Assembly: GCF_030247185.1 (NCBI RefSeq)
Contig: NC_080571.1
Location: forward strand, 5,577,001 to 5,641,000
Direction of reading: 5' to 3'
DNA length: 64,000 nucleotides
Source: Malaya genurostris
Taxonomy: Eukaryota; Arthropoda; Insecta; Diptera; Culicidae
In this document: piece by piece, positions 24,482-36,180 of the stretch
Position numbering within the stretch: the first letter of the stretch is position 1
How the letters are laid out: every line of letters starts with the position of its first letter
Notes under the pieces: generated by a model
The model's input: the letters and a program-made list of their open reading frames with translations, nothing else
Databases searched by the model: none
What the model was told of the DNA's origin: nothing
Made by a program: the position numbers and the translations under genes

Positions 24482-26689
24482 TTTATTCCCTAAGAGTTTC
24501 AAAAACATCCAACTTAAAATAAAGTTTTGATGATAATTTTAATTGTGTACGTTTTTTCCGTGTACAGGCCTTACTCAATTCTAACTTTTTTTTCATTCAC
24601 AATGAGATCACTTTTTACCCCACCTAGTAGCTTCGAAAACACTCAAAAAGAAACAATTATACACCCGAAAAACTTTATTGAATTACGCTTACGATACTCC
24701 ATTGCTATTTCGAAGCCATCTTTCAATCACGTTAATCGCAGTAGGCGTGATTACGGCTATGTTCGTCTCCATCTTTTCTCCACGCAACGCCTTAATCTTT
24801 TTAAATTAACATTAATTACTTTCGTCTGCTTCCGCGGTAAATCCCTGCTTTCCGTGCCACCACAGAATGTGTCCAACTGCAAGCTGTAGGCAGTGAACCG
24901 CTTTCGGTAAAATATATTAATGAGCTCTTGTTATGACAGTTAACATGCCGGAAAAGAAAAGAGTTAGGTGAAGAGGATTTGGAGCGCCTGGCTTGTTCGC
25001 TTGCGAAGGCATGCTTATTGCGCCTGGAGGCTCGATTGTCTTCGGGCTTGCTTTTGTTATTTATTTCCGATTTTAGTACTCTTATATAATCTTGGGTAAT
25101 ACAGTAGGTACTAAGAAAAAATAACAGTATTTCTTCTTTTGTATAGCACCCGTACTAGCAATCCCCATATCCACAGCCATTTCAAGATCTGGAAAGTATG
25201 TTGGTTGAATTCCGCGACAAGTCCCCGACAAGTGTACTCGGTAGTATCGTCATGTTGGGTCATAAAAACAAGCCCATGCATAATAGATTATAAAGAACTT
25301 ATAGCGTTCTTAATCGCTTTCTGTGCGTCATATATTTACATAAGAAGTATATAAGTTTAACTCACTTTTTATGTATGTGCACCATGGCTTTATCCGCTAG
25401 TAAAAACACACAAATAGTTTCGAAGCCTGTTGGTGGCATTCTCAGTAGTCTTATTTTTCCTTGGAGGAGTAGTCCTATCCCGACTCGTCCTATAATGGAT
25501 ATTCGCATAAATAAAAACATGCCTTTTTGCGAAACCTTACCCTATCGCATAAGTCGGATTTTCCATTTTCTGGTGGTCTGACTTTTCTTTATACCGTAAA
25601 TTGAATGTCCGCCTTTGAATAATTGATTGATACTAAAACGACCGAGGGTGAAAGACTGGAACAATGTGATTGCTTCATACACCAATAAACTTCTGCACAA
25701 CTTACTTATTCATAACATTCGTGCAACTTCCTTTGGAAGTATTTGTACACTCGATGATGCTTTCACAGATATATATTCAGCCAGTGTAAAAAGAAAATAG
25801 TGGAAAGATGCTATACTGCCAATTTGGCAATGGAATTTAGTAGTGTCACAAGGAATCAGTTTCATCTACTATCCATTACTACAGTCCATTAATGTATATC
25901 ACGCTTAATTATAACTTAAAACTCAATTCATAAATTAGATTAAGGCTAACTTCGGAAATGACCAACAACACCTTCCCAACCTTTTTTTCCAGACGTGATA
26001 AAAAAATAATCCCTGCAGAATTTTCTGCCCGAAACGAAAACCTGAACAAAGGCAAACGATACCATCAAGACAAGCCATGCAAAGTGTTTCCACCCAACTT
26101 CTATGTTTATTTAGGCAAATCCGCCTCATCCCGTCCCACGCTCGGCGAGCAATACATACAAGGTAACAGGTGAACGCAGAAAGCAGAGAAACATGACAGG
26201 TGATTTTGCTTCGTGGATTCGCGCGCAAAATTGTTCGTTTACCGGGAATTTATTTCAATCTAGTATGCGTCTTCGTTTGCAGCGAGCCCTTTTCACTTCG
26301 CTCATCAAAGCAGCCCGACGGAAGTGTTATTATATGATTAAAAATTTTATGTTTGTCTCTATTAAAATTTGGATTAAAAGTTCTATAGATAGATAGTGCA
26401 GGTTGGCTTGCCCCTTGTTTTATACCGTACTCAGAAGGTTAACATTTTCACCTTCGAACAATTCAGGTAGGAGACTTGTTGAAATTTGGGTTGCTCTTAT
26501 TAAGTAAACTGATAGCTAACTGGGAAATATTATGAATTTCTTATTTCAATTTGTTCGTGCAGACATTCAACAAAAATACCTGCTTGTATGCACCAATTCA
26601 CGTAATGATGCCTTACTCTTTCCGATGTATCCGGAATTGGAAATCTGCAAGCAGTATAGAAGAATTGATAGAATACATGGCCTGAAAAG
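24482..26689. other. No gene seen
   Basis: AT-rich sequence with one less AT-rich stretch at about 25950-26300. No coding exon can be supported. It may include intronic or regulatory DNA of an unseen gene. Confidence 0.35.
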
Positions 26690-27540
26690 CCCCGGGCCTA
26701 GCACATAGATGGCGCTAGTTTTATTGCAGTCATCCTTTTTTCGGTTAATACTAACCTTTAAAAGACAGCTGTTAAAATTTTATGATATTCCATTAATTGG
26801 TTTGTGAGTTACTGTGCGTCGAGGGACGCTACTTTTGTTATTTTCAGAACAATAGATCAAAAACAATTTCGTGTTTTAATTTTACACTGCTTTTTGATGG
26901 GAAAACCGTTCAAGCGAAGCAATGGTTTGAAAAGTGTTATTGAGACTCTGCTCCATCAGAAACAACAATAAAACTTTGGTTTGCTGATTTCAAACGTGGT
27001 CGTAGAGACACCGATGATGCAGAATGCAGTGGACGTCCAAATGAGGCGGTAGCAGCAGAAAACTTAAAAAAATCCACCAAATCGTTTTGAACGATCGAAA
27101 AGTGAAGTTGCTGACATCGTAGAGATATGAAAAAAACGTGTTGACTTTATATTGCATGAGCATTTGACTATGAGAAAGCTCACGTTGGTGCCACGTTTGC
27201 TCACTGTTAACCAAAAACGAGAACGTGTTGATATTTCTGAGTAGTGTTTGGCCATGTTTAAACGTAAAATACCGGAATTTTTGCGTCGATATGTGACAAT
27301 GGATGAAACATGAATTCATCATTTCACTCCGTAATAAAAAAAGATCGTCATTTGAGTGGACAGCAACTAGTGAACCTTGTCCAAAGCACCCGAAAGCACA
27401 ACAATCGGCTGAAAAGGTTATGGCCTCGGTGTTTTGGGATGTTCGTGTTGTAATATTTATCGACCATCTCGAGAAAGGAAATACCATTAACAGTGAATAT
27501 TACATAGCGTTATTGGAGTCCTATAAGCAGGAATAGCTTT
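26690..27540 (+). mobile_element. mariner (DD34D) element, 3'-truncated, dead
   Basis: From 26852 the plus strand reads DQKQFRVLILHCFLMGKTV, AKQWFEKCY, then LWFADFKRGRRDTDDAEC and SGRPNEAV. This is the helix-turn-helix region of a mariner transposase. The expected ATG before it is ATA. Further on come MRKL, TVNQKRERV, VTMDET (first catalytic Asp) and, after frameshifts, FEWTAT, VMASVFWDV and INSEYYIALLES. Multiple stops break it, for example TGA for Trp after MDET. Homology ends at about 27530, before the second and third catalytic Asp, so the 3' third and its terminal repeat are lost. The 'gatggcgctagttttattgc' at 26707 looks like a mariner 5' untranslated region. Confidence 0.85.
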
Positions 27541-29059
27541 CACATCAGTGTTAAAAATATCATTTCCATTTTAAGTCAACGCTTATGTAAAGGGTCAAAC
27601 TTTCATCATTTATCACACTGTAATTCGGGAGCTGGAAAATTGCAGCCAGCAAAAATTCTAAAGTAACAGATGGTATTATAAAGTCTTTATTTGATTTGAA
27701 CATGGCGTTGTTCTTTTGCCATAAATAGTTTTCAATTTGATTATCAGTCGGATTGTTGTCGAAATCACAAACAAAACTTTTATTGATTTTTCAGATTATT
27801 TCTTTAAAACTTCTCATATTATTCTCTAACAAAGAAGGAATATAAAATTAACTCATTGCTTCTCCATATCTTGCAGTTATTTGAAATTTGTTTTATATTA
27901 TTTGTTGTTTTCAATGCTTCGTTTAAAATCGTTTTCGATTTTTACTTCCAATATAATCGATATTATTCTACTTACGCTCTCATCGCAGCTGTATTAAAGC
28001 AAATATATTATATATCAATATGTATCACTTTAACGAATTCAATACGAATCGAAAAAGACATCACAGTAACACCATCTCGTGACGCAAAAAGACTATTAGT
28101 TCAGTCATGTTTAATAGTTTGCTTTTAGCGCGAACCCAGAAGTGAAATGTCAACACTAATTGAGCATGATGCTCACATAGAGGTGTTAACAAATTTTTAT
28201 ATTTAAATGTGTTTTTTGACGAAAGTAAATATCTCTTATAAATAATGTAGAATTACGCTTTTTTAGACCTATCGTCTTCACTTTCAAGAGTTAGGAAGTA
28301 GTATTTAACTTTGCTCATGAATGTTATGAATAGCGCTGAAAAGACGAAACATATAGGCTTTGAAGGTAATGTTTGTCAGATCACTTCTGATATACAGAAC
28401 AAAATTAAAATGAAATGAACGGTGTATTACAAGTTACTTAAATTGCAATATTTTTTTCATTGCGTTCATGACATGAATTTAAATTAGCATTATCTTTTCT
28501 CTCGGGGAAAGTTAGAATGTAAAAGAAAATTGTCATTTTTATAATTTGTCTGTCTGCGAACAGTCAAAACTTGTAGTCAAAATTTGAAATTTCGATTTTT
28601 CTAAAAAGTAATTGAATTTCATTCAACAGACGAACCATTCAAAAATTCAACAAAAAGTTTGTTTAACACTGAAAAAATGTGAATAAATAGTATTATAAGT
28701 GCAATACAGTAAGCAAAAGAAAAAGTTATACTTATTACTTTTACTTCAATTGATAGCTCTCGTTGAGGCGAATTACGGTTTATTCATATAATAAATTATT
28801 TGGTTTTGAAGCATTTATTTATTTATTAAACAACCCGATATTGTATATTTCTATCACCGTAATCGTAATTCTTCAAAAACAAGAAAATGTAGTACATAAT
28901 TAAGAAATGTTGGTAATTTTTTTTAAATTTTTATAATTCTGGTCAAATTTTTATAAAAACAGTATCAGATTGCGATTCTAAACCGTATTTACAGCTTATT
29001 TTTTCGTGCAGTGTATATCGAGAAATATTCCATATATTTGGAGTTGTTTAGTTCAGTGT
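27541..29059. other. No gene seen
   Basis: Very AT-rich sequence; no supported gene or element boundary. Confidence 0.35.
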
Positions 29060-29345
29060 ACTGATTGGGAAAACTGTCATATCTCGGTTGACTTTTCATT
29101 AGGGCGTATAAGCAAGTGACAGTTTCTCTTTAATCACTCTCTCTTTCGATTATTGTGATGTGATTTAAAAGATTTTCTTCGATTTCACTACTCTGTTTGA
29201 ATGTCGAATGTTTCGGGTATCATTTTAAGCAAAGAGTTGAGTGATAAACGTGGAAATCGCTTGGTAATTAACAGGAGAGAAAGTAAACAAAGAGAAACTC
29301 ACTTGAAAAATCAACCGAAATATGTGCATTAAAAAATTTTTAGTG
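29060..29345. mobile_element. Probable MITE related to the one at 60.5 kb
   Basis: The left side has 'gtgacagtttctctttaatcactctctctttc' and the right side 'gagagaaagtaaacaaagagaaactcac', so the ends are roughly inverted. Both phrases match the termini of the cleaner element at 60477-60703. The boundaries are blurred. Confidence 0.45.
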
Positions 29346-29999
29346 TAATAGTCAACTTTTTTGCCACCGCACTTTACTGTGTTGTCTCTCGTGAATCGCA
29401 AGAGTGATCCATATTGATATATAATGTATTTGATTGAAGGCTAAAGACCTTTCATGGCCTTCGTGTGATTGAAAGAAAGACTCTCTTACGACTTAAATCG
29501 CAGATATTATATTTCGGAAGAGACACGATCTTTCGGTATTTAATGTGTTTAGATAAAAAAAACTTCTTTCGAGAATAGAAAACATCTTCAATATAAACAA
29601 CAAGCTACAACTTTAGAAAAAAACCGAAAATCGTTGACAAAAGCAGCTAAATCGGCTGAAGAGAATCATTGCACAGATCCTAATGATTAAATAAATGATT
29701 AAAAATTTATCTTGGATTTAACTAACGGCAAATTTTGATTTCATTCCAAATTAAGTCTGTCAGAATTTTGTCATTGAAAAGTTTATGATTATTTATAATG
29801 TACATAGAAGATGTTGATAATTGAATCCGTAGATTACCGACAAAATCATTCAATATCCGTAGATTTCATCTACTGTTAAATAGTTGATGAAATTAAGCTT
29901 AGCTTAGATCAAGCTTAACTATTGATAATTTATAATAGCAATTGCACATCTTAATCCTTAAACGATTTGTAAACCATCAATAAATACAATTGCATTTTC
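29346..29999. other. No gene seen
   Basis: AT-rich sequence, no recognisable feature. Confidence 0.35.
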
Positions 30000-31500
30000 A
30001 CACGAAAATCAAAATCCATTATTTACCAGGAAAAATCAGGTTTACCTTCTTCCTTTTCGAGAGTGCCGTGGCAGAATCAGCAACAAACAAAACGTTCCAT
30101 TTTGTTGTAAGACTGTAATCCACTTTGCGAGGGATTAAAACTGTTTGCACGAATCCTGCGTGAATTGTGCTTTTTACTTTTACTGTGGCTGTGAATGTCA
30201 GTTTCCGCTCGTATCAATCACCCTTCGATTCGTTCGTGATCCTGCAAAATCAGAACCACTCAATCACGTGGACGATCCGCACTTCACCATTTGCCTGGCC
30301 AGTGAGGTGAAAGCATTAGAATGGCCGATGCTTCCTGTTGGTTTTGTTTTTTTTCTGTACAGTTCGTGGTTAGCTTCAATTAGCACGACGAACCGCAGGA
30401 GAGGATTATTTCTTCTTTTTTTTCGATTTCGGAATGAAAATTTACGCTCGCCGTCGCTATTCCTTTGATTATTTCACTTCTGATGTTTGAATTCAAAAGA
30501 AAAACCACCGAACAGCATTATTTCATCCACCAATGTTGCGGAGGGACTTTATTTAGTTGATTGTCTCGCACCGACGGTTTAATTCCGCAGAAATGCGTTC
30601 TCACATTTCACGCTTTGTTGTTACTTCATGCACAAAACCACTTCGCACGAAATCACAGCACAGATCTTCGCTTAGTTTGGTTATACACTCTTGTACCAGT
30701 GCGTCTCATTCATCGAACAATAAACAAAAGTAAAAAAAGTGGAAATACCACAGGTCACAAAAGCGCCGCAGCAATCCGACCCACCGGACTGGGTATCAAA
30801 TTTCCCGATTGTTTTTCAGGCCTCGTTACGCAGCCACCCGATGGAATGAATGGATCCAAAACATTTAATTACGACAGAAATTCAAATTCAAAAGGGCAAA
30901 TCACTTCAAGCGCATATTTGTTTTAACAACTTTTCCCGCTTCGTGGTGTTGTGTTCACAAAAGCCGGTCTTTGTCTCTGAAGTCCAAACAGTTTAGCAAG
31001 AAACGTCTTGACAAAAATACTGCCAAGCAACAGCAACAGCCGGGAACAGAAACAAAACACGTTTGCACCGGAGCACTCTTCGGAACGGACTGAACCAGAA
31101 CCACCAGCAATGCATGTGGTGGCGAAAATCTAGCCCCGACAAACAAGCTACCCATCGGTCGGGACCAGGATTTTCCATGCTATATGAAGAGGGTGTTTGA
31201 ATTACTTGGCGGCGATGGGCCCCTCGTTACAAGGAAACAAACGTTGCTACTTCGGCCGGTGCGCTTACGAGTGTTTGTGTGATTGGTTTGTTTGGGTGGT
31301 TTCGTGTTTGTGTTGGTGAAGAAAGGAAGAGTATTCCCAAAGCGTAAAACAGAAGCAGGAGGAGGGTGGTGAGCACATTTTTATGAATGAGGGAGGAAAA
31401 TTGTAATGCTTTCTGCCTACCTTGATGTGGGACGCAACGCGTAAGAAGGGATGCATTCATTTTGTCTGGTAAGCTCAGTTGAATTCTTGACGTTTTCCGG
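30000..31500. other. GC-richer unique region, possible promoter or 5' exon of an unseen gene
   Basis: Base composition here differs from both sides: more CpG, fewer long A/T runs, no repeat vocabulary. Open frames exist on both strands (plus 30145-30468 and 30561-30926; minus 30955-31460), but none has a recognisable domain or consistent splice signals. Such islands in mosquito DNA are often promoter or untranslated first exon of a long gene. That reading is inference only. Confidence 0.3.
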
Positions 31501-32189
31501 GATTTACTCGAGGGCCAGTTGGTTGCCTATATCATAGAGTAAAGGGGGCTTGTTATAAAATCAACGTTCAATTACTTAATAAATTTACAAATCAAAACGA
31601 AGTGAACTATTCCAACATTTTCTTTCTAATAATGATGTTTTATGTGTGGACTTTGTGTTTTAAAGTATTCTTACTCCGGAATTCATAGCATGTTACTATT
31701 TAGACAGAAATTCAGATATTTCAATGAAAATTAATCGGAATCTCGGATTCAAACTATTTGTTTCATGAATGAAACAATCGATAGATGAAATTAAATGCAT
31801 TCGCTTCGAGTTTTCGCGTCGCTCTAACAGAAGTATTGCACAAATTTGAATCTATTTTTTCCTGCGGGATTGCGTCTTAAAGCCGAAGTAAAGATATTGC
31901 TCTCGATGTTATCACAATTCGTTGAATGAAAGTCGAGTAATCGGCAAAATAACATGACGACTCCACTCACGAGATGACCATTAGTGCAATAGCCTTATTT
32001 CCATTTGCGTAGAGTTTTTGTCACGTTAGTTTGAAGCTGCTAGCCACTTGGATCTAAATTTTAGGATTTTTAATATTTAATTCTTCTCTACTACTTTCAA
32101 TAAAAATCACATTAGTTTTATGGGAGGTTATATGTAATTTCCTTTTTTAAATAATGCACGGAGGTGCAATATTATTCCTAACGTCTCGG
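31501..32189. other. No gene seen
   Basis: AT-rich sequence, no recognisable feature. Confidence 0.35.
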
Positions 32190-32275
32190 GTGTGACGACT
32201 GTTACTAGCCGTCGCTTTAAGCACTAATGAGCCGAAGGGTATTTGCTTTTAGCAAACCCTAAATGTTTAGCCGAT
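32190..32275 (+). ncRNA. Decayed hammerhead-element remnant, copy 4
   Basis: 'gctttaagcactaatgagccgaagg' matches the stem I/core/stem II region of the hammerheads at 12.8 and 53.6 kb. The core CTGATGA has become CTAATGA, the GAAA box has been lost, and the 5' arm of stem I is missing. The tail 'aaaccctaaatgttta' resembles the right end of the 53.4-53.7 kb element. It cannot be a functional ribozyme. Confidence 0.6.
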
Positions 32276-34178
32276 TTTTGTTTAATTTTTATGCATCATG
32301 TTAATTTATGAAAAACGTATTTCAATCTACTTAGTGGTGTGATGATGTATTTCTTACATTGATCATATTCTCATTAATATTTCTGTTATATTCTGTAACC
32401 TTATGTTTCTATTCCAAACTATCCCTTTCTCTCGTAGTTTAGAGAAAGTATGCTGGTGATGCTCTCAGGGTCGCTCACACCGCAAGTAGCATCGCTTCTC
32501 ACCTCCTCTCACCCACACACTAATACTTCGATCAGGAACGATGAAGGTCTCACCCGATCAGGTCAACTATGTTTACACCGGACAGCGACCAAACAATCCC
32601 ACCAACTTTGGGATGCTCAAAAGCAAAACGAATCGATCACTTTTCGGCGGACAATCCTCCAAATGAGTCCTGTTTGGCTCTTTACAACCCGGAATTCGAA
32701 CAAATTATGAAGTCATGTAAATAATTCAGTTTAACCTTGTTTAATTTTCCTTCTCCTACTCCTAACATACCTATCCTATTTACTATCCAAAATTAACAAT
32801 TTTTCACATTTACTCTTAATGTATACTGACGTCACATGTTACCTTATGTGCTTGCCGCTTTTCCTTCGCTTCCTTTCCTTCCGTGCTCTTGAACGAAACA
32901 GCTTTCATACATATGCAATCCTTGTATTAGCTTTATATATGCATATGGCAATGCAACACCAGTGTAACAGCCAACACTACAAGCTGACGAACCTCCATAT
33001 CTCCCATGGTCTTAATTGTTTTAAAGATGAAGCGATGTTGGGACACCATGAATTTCGGCTACGCTGACAGCTTTCGGTATTCGTAGGCTTGGGAAAATGG
33101 CGTCCTACGCCCTCACTATCGGGAACGGCCCACAGATTGTTGGGGATGGCCTAACGTGGGAAATCGTGTAAATGTTTCGCCAGAATTCCGTCCAACCTTC
33201 CCGGAATGCTTCGTACTTCCTGGTGGAGTTATATTTCCGCCGTAGTAGCGGTGACCTCGAGCGAAGATCCGGGTTCTATGGATGAAAAATCGGAACTTGT
33301 TCCGATACCAATATAAAAGAAAAAGGCCCGCTAGCGTGCGAACCTGCACACATCATTAGTACATGTGACGTCTCCTAACCTTACGAGTGGTTCTATAAAT
33401 CAAATAAATTACCTTTTTCTCTTGTTTTACACTATTCTTAGCACTCTGTGCCCGTGGGATTTTTAATACACAATTCTCAAATAGTAATTCTGCAAAATAT
33501 AAATAATTTTTCTACCGCGCTTACACTATTTTAATATACTATTTAACCTACAATTACTGAATTATTTACACCACGTGGACAATTCCTTTTTAATTCTCTT
33601 AAAGTTATCCACCGACGCGCACTACTGCTTTGGTTGAAAGTCACGGACAAAAGAGAACGATTCCCTCTATGCCAAGCGTATTTATCTCGAATTATTGGTG
33701 GGAAAACGACTTTTGCCGAAATACAACGAACGTTTCCGACAAAAAAGCATATTTTTGACAGGTCATTATTGTTTGGCAACACTATCTCTAGTGTCTCCAC
33801 CTCTGAGCGACCAGCTAACCCTCCGGGCTCAAACCGATCTAATATCAATCCATGGAAGAAAAGGTGTAAGAATACGGTGCAACTGAAACACGCCGATACA
33901 TTTTGCTCAGAGAGTTTAATATTCATCCGAGGCTGTCAGATTCACCAGCATACATGAGAGGTTCACTCGCGTACGAGTCTCGTAAGGAAGTTTATATACT
34001 TGTGGTGGAGCCTACAAGTTATCATTCTGAAACCTATTGGTTACAATTCTTCCAACAACACTTCATTGAATCTTGAATAACATACATTGAAACAGTGTTG
34101 AGCCAAATTAAAAGATTTTTGCCTTTCTCTATAGAAAGGTATTAGAATTGCTGGAAAAACCGACATTCGAACGGACCC
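32276..34178. other. Unclassified; possible LTR-retrotransposon debris
   Basis: The stretch 32440-33960 is less AT-rich than its surroundings. A TATA box (tataaaag at about 33312-33319) is followed by an A-rich then GC-rich leader, as in retroelement LTRs. Short peptides such as MKVSPDQVNYVYTGQRPNN (about 32539 onward) have no recognisable family. No pair of direct LTRs, primer-binding site or pol motif was found, so this stays open. Confidence 0.2.
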
Positions 34179-34179
34179 A

Positions 34180-34770
34180 TAGTGTTATATACCATTCGAC
34201 TCAGTTCGACCAGATCGGAAAATGTATGTGTATGTATGTGTGTGTGTGTGTGTGTATGTGTGTGCACTTTTCGAAGAAATTTTAACCGCTCAATTTTCTC
34301 ACAGTTGGCTGAACCGATTTTAACAAACTTAGGCCCGTTTGTTAGGCCATTGATAAAGTTTGAAGATCAAATGACTGTGACTTCTGGTTCCGGAGATATA
34401 ATGGTATAAGTGACGTAATCGATAAAACGTGTTGTTTGTTTACCGCGCAAGTTTTCAGGAGATGGCTGAACCGATTTTAACAAGTCTAGACCCGTTTGAA
34501 AGCTATTGTTAGGCCATTAATTAAGTTTGAAGATCAAATGGTTGTGACTTTTGGTTCCGGAGATATAATGGTATAAGTGACGTAACCGCCATAACGCGTT
34601 ATTTTTTTATCGCGCAAGTTTCTCGGAGATGGCTGAACCGATTTTAACAAGCTTAGGCTCGTTTGAAAGCTACTATTGGGTCATTGATCAAGATCGGAAA
34701 TCAAATGGCTGTGACTTTTGGTTCCGGAGATATGATAGTGGAAGTGACGTAACCGACAAAACACATACCG
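34180..34770. repeat. Mosquito repeat: (GT)n followed by three units of about 160 bp
   Basis: Opens with 'accattcgactcagttcgacc' and a GT/GTAT run (34227-34262). The block 'ggctgaaccgattttaacaa' then repeats at 34307, 34463 and 34631, each followed by 'tgtgactt(c/t)tggttccggagatat' and 'taagtgacgtaa'. Spacing is 156 and 168 bp. It is non-coding. Confidence 0.8.
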
Positions 34771-34934
34771 TTCTAATGTATATAAGGGTGCCAATATTTT
34801 GGGATCACTTCTAATTTCGTAAAGTGCTATTGTTCAAAAGTTTAGTTACCTTGAAAAAAGTCCTCATGCGAAATTTGAGCTAAATCGGACATGGGTAAGG
34901 GGTGCTGCCCAGCGGTTAATGTTTGAAAATTTTC

Positions 34935-35255
34935 GATCTTGAAAAATCACCATAGGGGGGAATACATGAGATTTCCGAAATCGAAAAAAAATTGTTGATG
35001 CCAAAAATCTTAAAATTGCATGAAATGTCGAGATTTAGTGTTATCTCAACATTTTTTTTTTGAAAAAATCGACTTTCTGGGACTTATTTTGATATTTTTT
35101 CCAAGTCCCAGAAAGTCGATTTAAAAAAAAAAAATTCGAGATGACACTAAATCTCGGCGTTTCATGCAATTCTAAGACTTTTGGCATTAAAATTTTTTTT
35201 TTCGATTTCGAAAAGTTCATGTATCCTCCTTCCCCCATGGTGATTTTTCAAGATC
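34935..35255. repeat. 321-bp palindrome (foldback)
   Basis: The sequence folds on itself. 'gatcttgaaaaatcaccat' at the left pairs with 'atggtgatttttcaagatc' at the right. Inner blocks 'gaaatgtcgagatttagtg' and 'cactaaatctcggcgtttc' pair, as do 'aatcgactttctgggactt' and 'aagtcccagaaagtcgatt' nearest the centre. Arms of about 150 bp with small indels surround a loop of about 20 bp at about 35085-35102. A related but non-palindromic stretch lies at 14990-15240. Transcription would give a long hairpin RNA. Confidence 0.85.
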
Positions 35256-35331
35256 TATGAAAATTCCACTAAGTGGACTAAGAAGGTTTTTTTTAGATCA
35301 GTATCACTCTTCTCATACAAATAGGCAACGC

Positions 35332-35439
35332 GCAGCCTGCCTGGGTTCGATTCCCAACCCCGCACATAGGGCCAGAAAGTTTTTCTGGCCCGAAGAGGCG
35401 AATGACATTAATGTTAAAGTCTCTATAATTGAAAAAAAA
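35332..35439 (+). mobile_element. tRNA-derived SINE, 5'-truncated, with 12-bp target duplication
   Basis: Direct repeats aataggcaacgc at 35320-35331 and 35440-35451 bracket the element. It keeps box B ('ggttcgattccc'), the body 'tctggcccgaagaggcgaatg' and the short A tail of the SINE at 2665-2824, but lacks the box A side. This is typical of incomplete reverse transcription. Confidence 0.85.
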
Positions 35440-35689
35440 AATAGGCAACGCAAATGTCAAGCGCTTGGTTGGAAAAATGATGCCTACTATGTGATATAAA
35501 CACTGAAGAATGGTTTTGTGAACTACTCGATTCAATCTTAATCAATTGGTGTCAAATATGAGTTCAAATTAGTGTTACAAATTATTTAATAAAAAGATGA
35601 AAAATGTTTTTATGAGACTTTATGAAAGAGAAAGGCATTATCACACCACTAGGTGGAATAAGAAGGGTTTTTTCCATCGTCGCACTCAA

Positions 35690-36180
35690 TGACAATTTTA
35701 AGTACACTTTACTCTAAACTTTCGGAACCGGAAGTCGGACCCGAATGAAACTCAATAGCAGTCAAGAAGATCGTGAGACCTTTCATTTGATCCTGCATTT
35801 GTGCAAATTTGTTAGGCCAGCCGAAAAAAATAAAGCGGGTTCCATTTTAGAATCTCTGACTACTATTTTCAGTATTTCCGGCACCGGGAATATTAGAAAT
35901 AAAACAACTTAGTTAATAAAAAATGTTTCAGTAATTTTCGAGAAAATTGAGTGCATTTTTTGCATCTATCAACCTGAAATTTGAAAACCGAATGTCGGAT
36001 TCTGATAAAATTTAATAGCGTTCTATGCGAAAATACGACCTTTCAATTGAAACTTAGTTGATGAAAATCGGGTCAACCATCTTCGAGAAATTTGATTGCA
36101 CAAAAATGTTACAATACTACATTCACACATAGAGACATTTGCTAACCTCGACGTACTGATTCGAATGGTATATTTTACTC
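35690..36180. repeat. Degenerate mosquito repeat
   Basis: Shares 'tttcggaaccggaagtcgg', 'gaatgaaactcaatagc' and 'gacctttcatttga' with the repeat block at 8.1-9.2 kb. It ends in 'acacatagagaca' and 'ggtatattttactcggc', like the family's terminal phrase. Confidence 0.6.

Noticed and set aside
33543..33957. Overlapping 127-aa (minus) and 107-aa (plus) frames
   Set aside because: Mutual shadows with no domain. I could not find paired LTRs or pol motifs to make this a retrotransposon.
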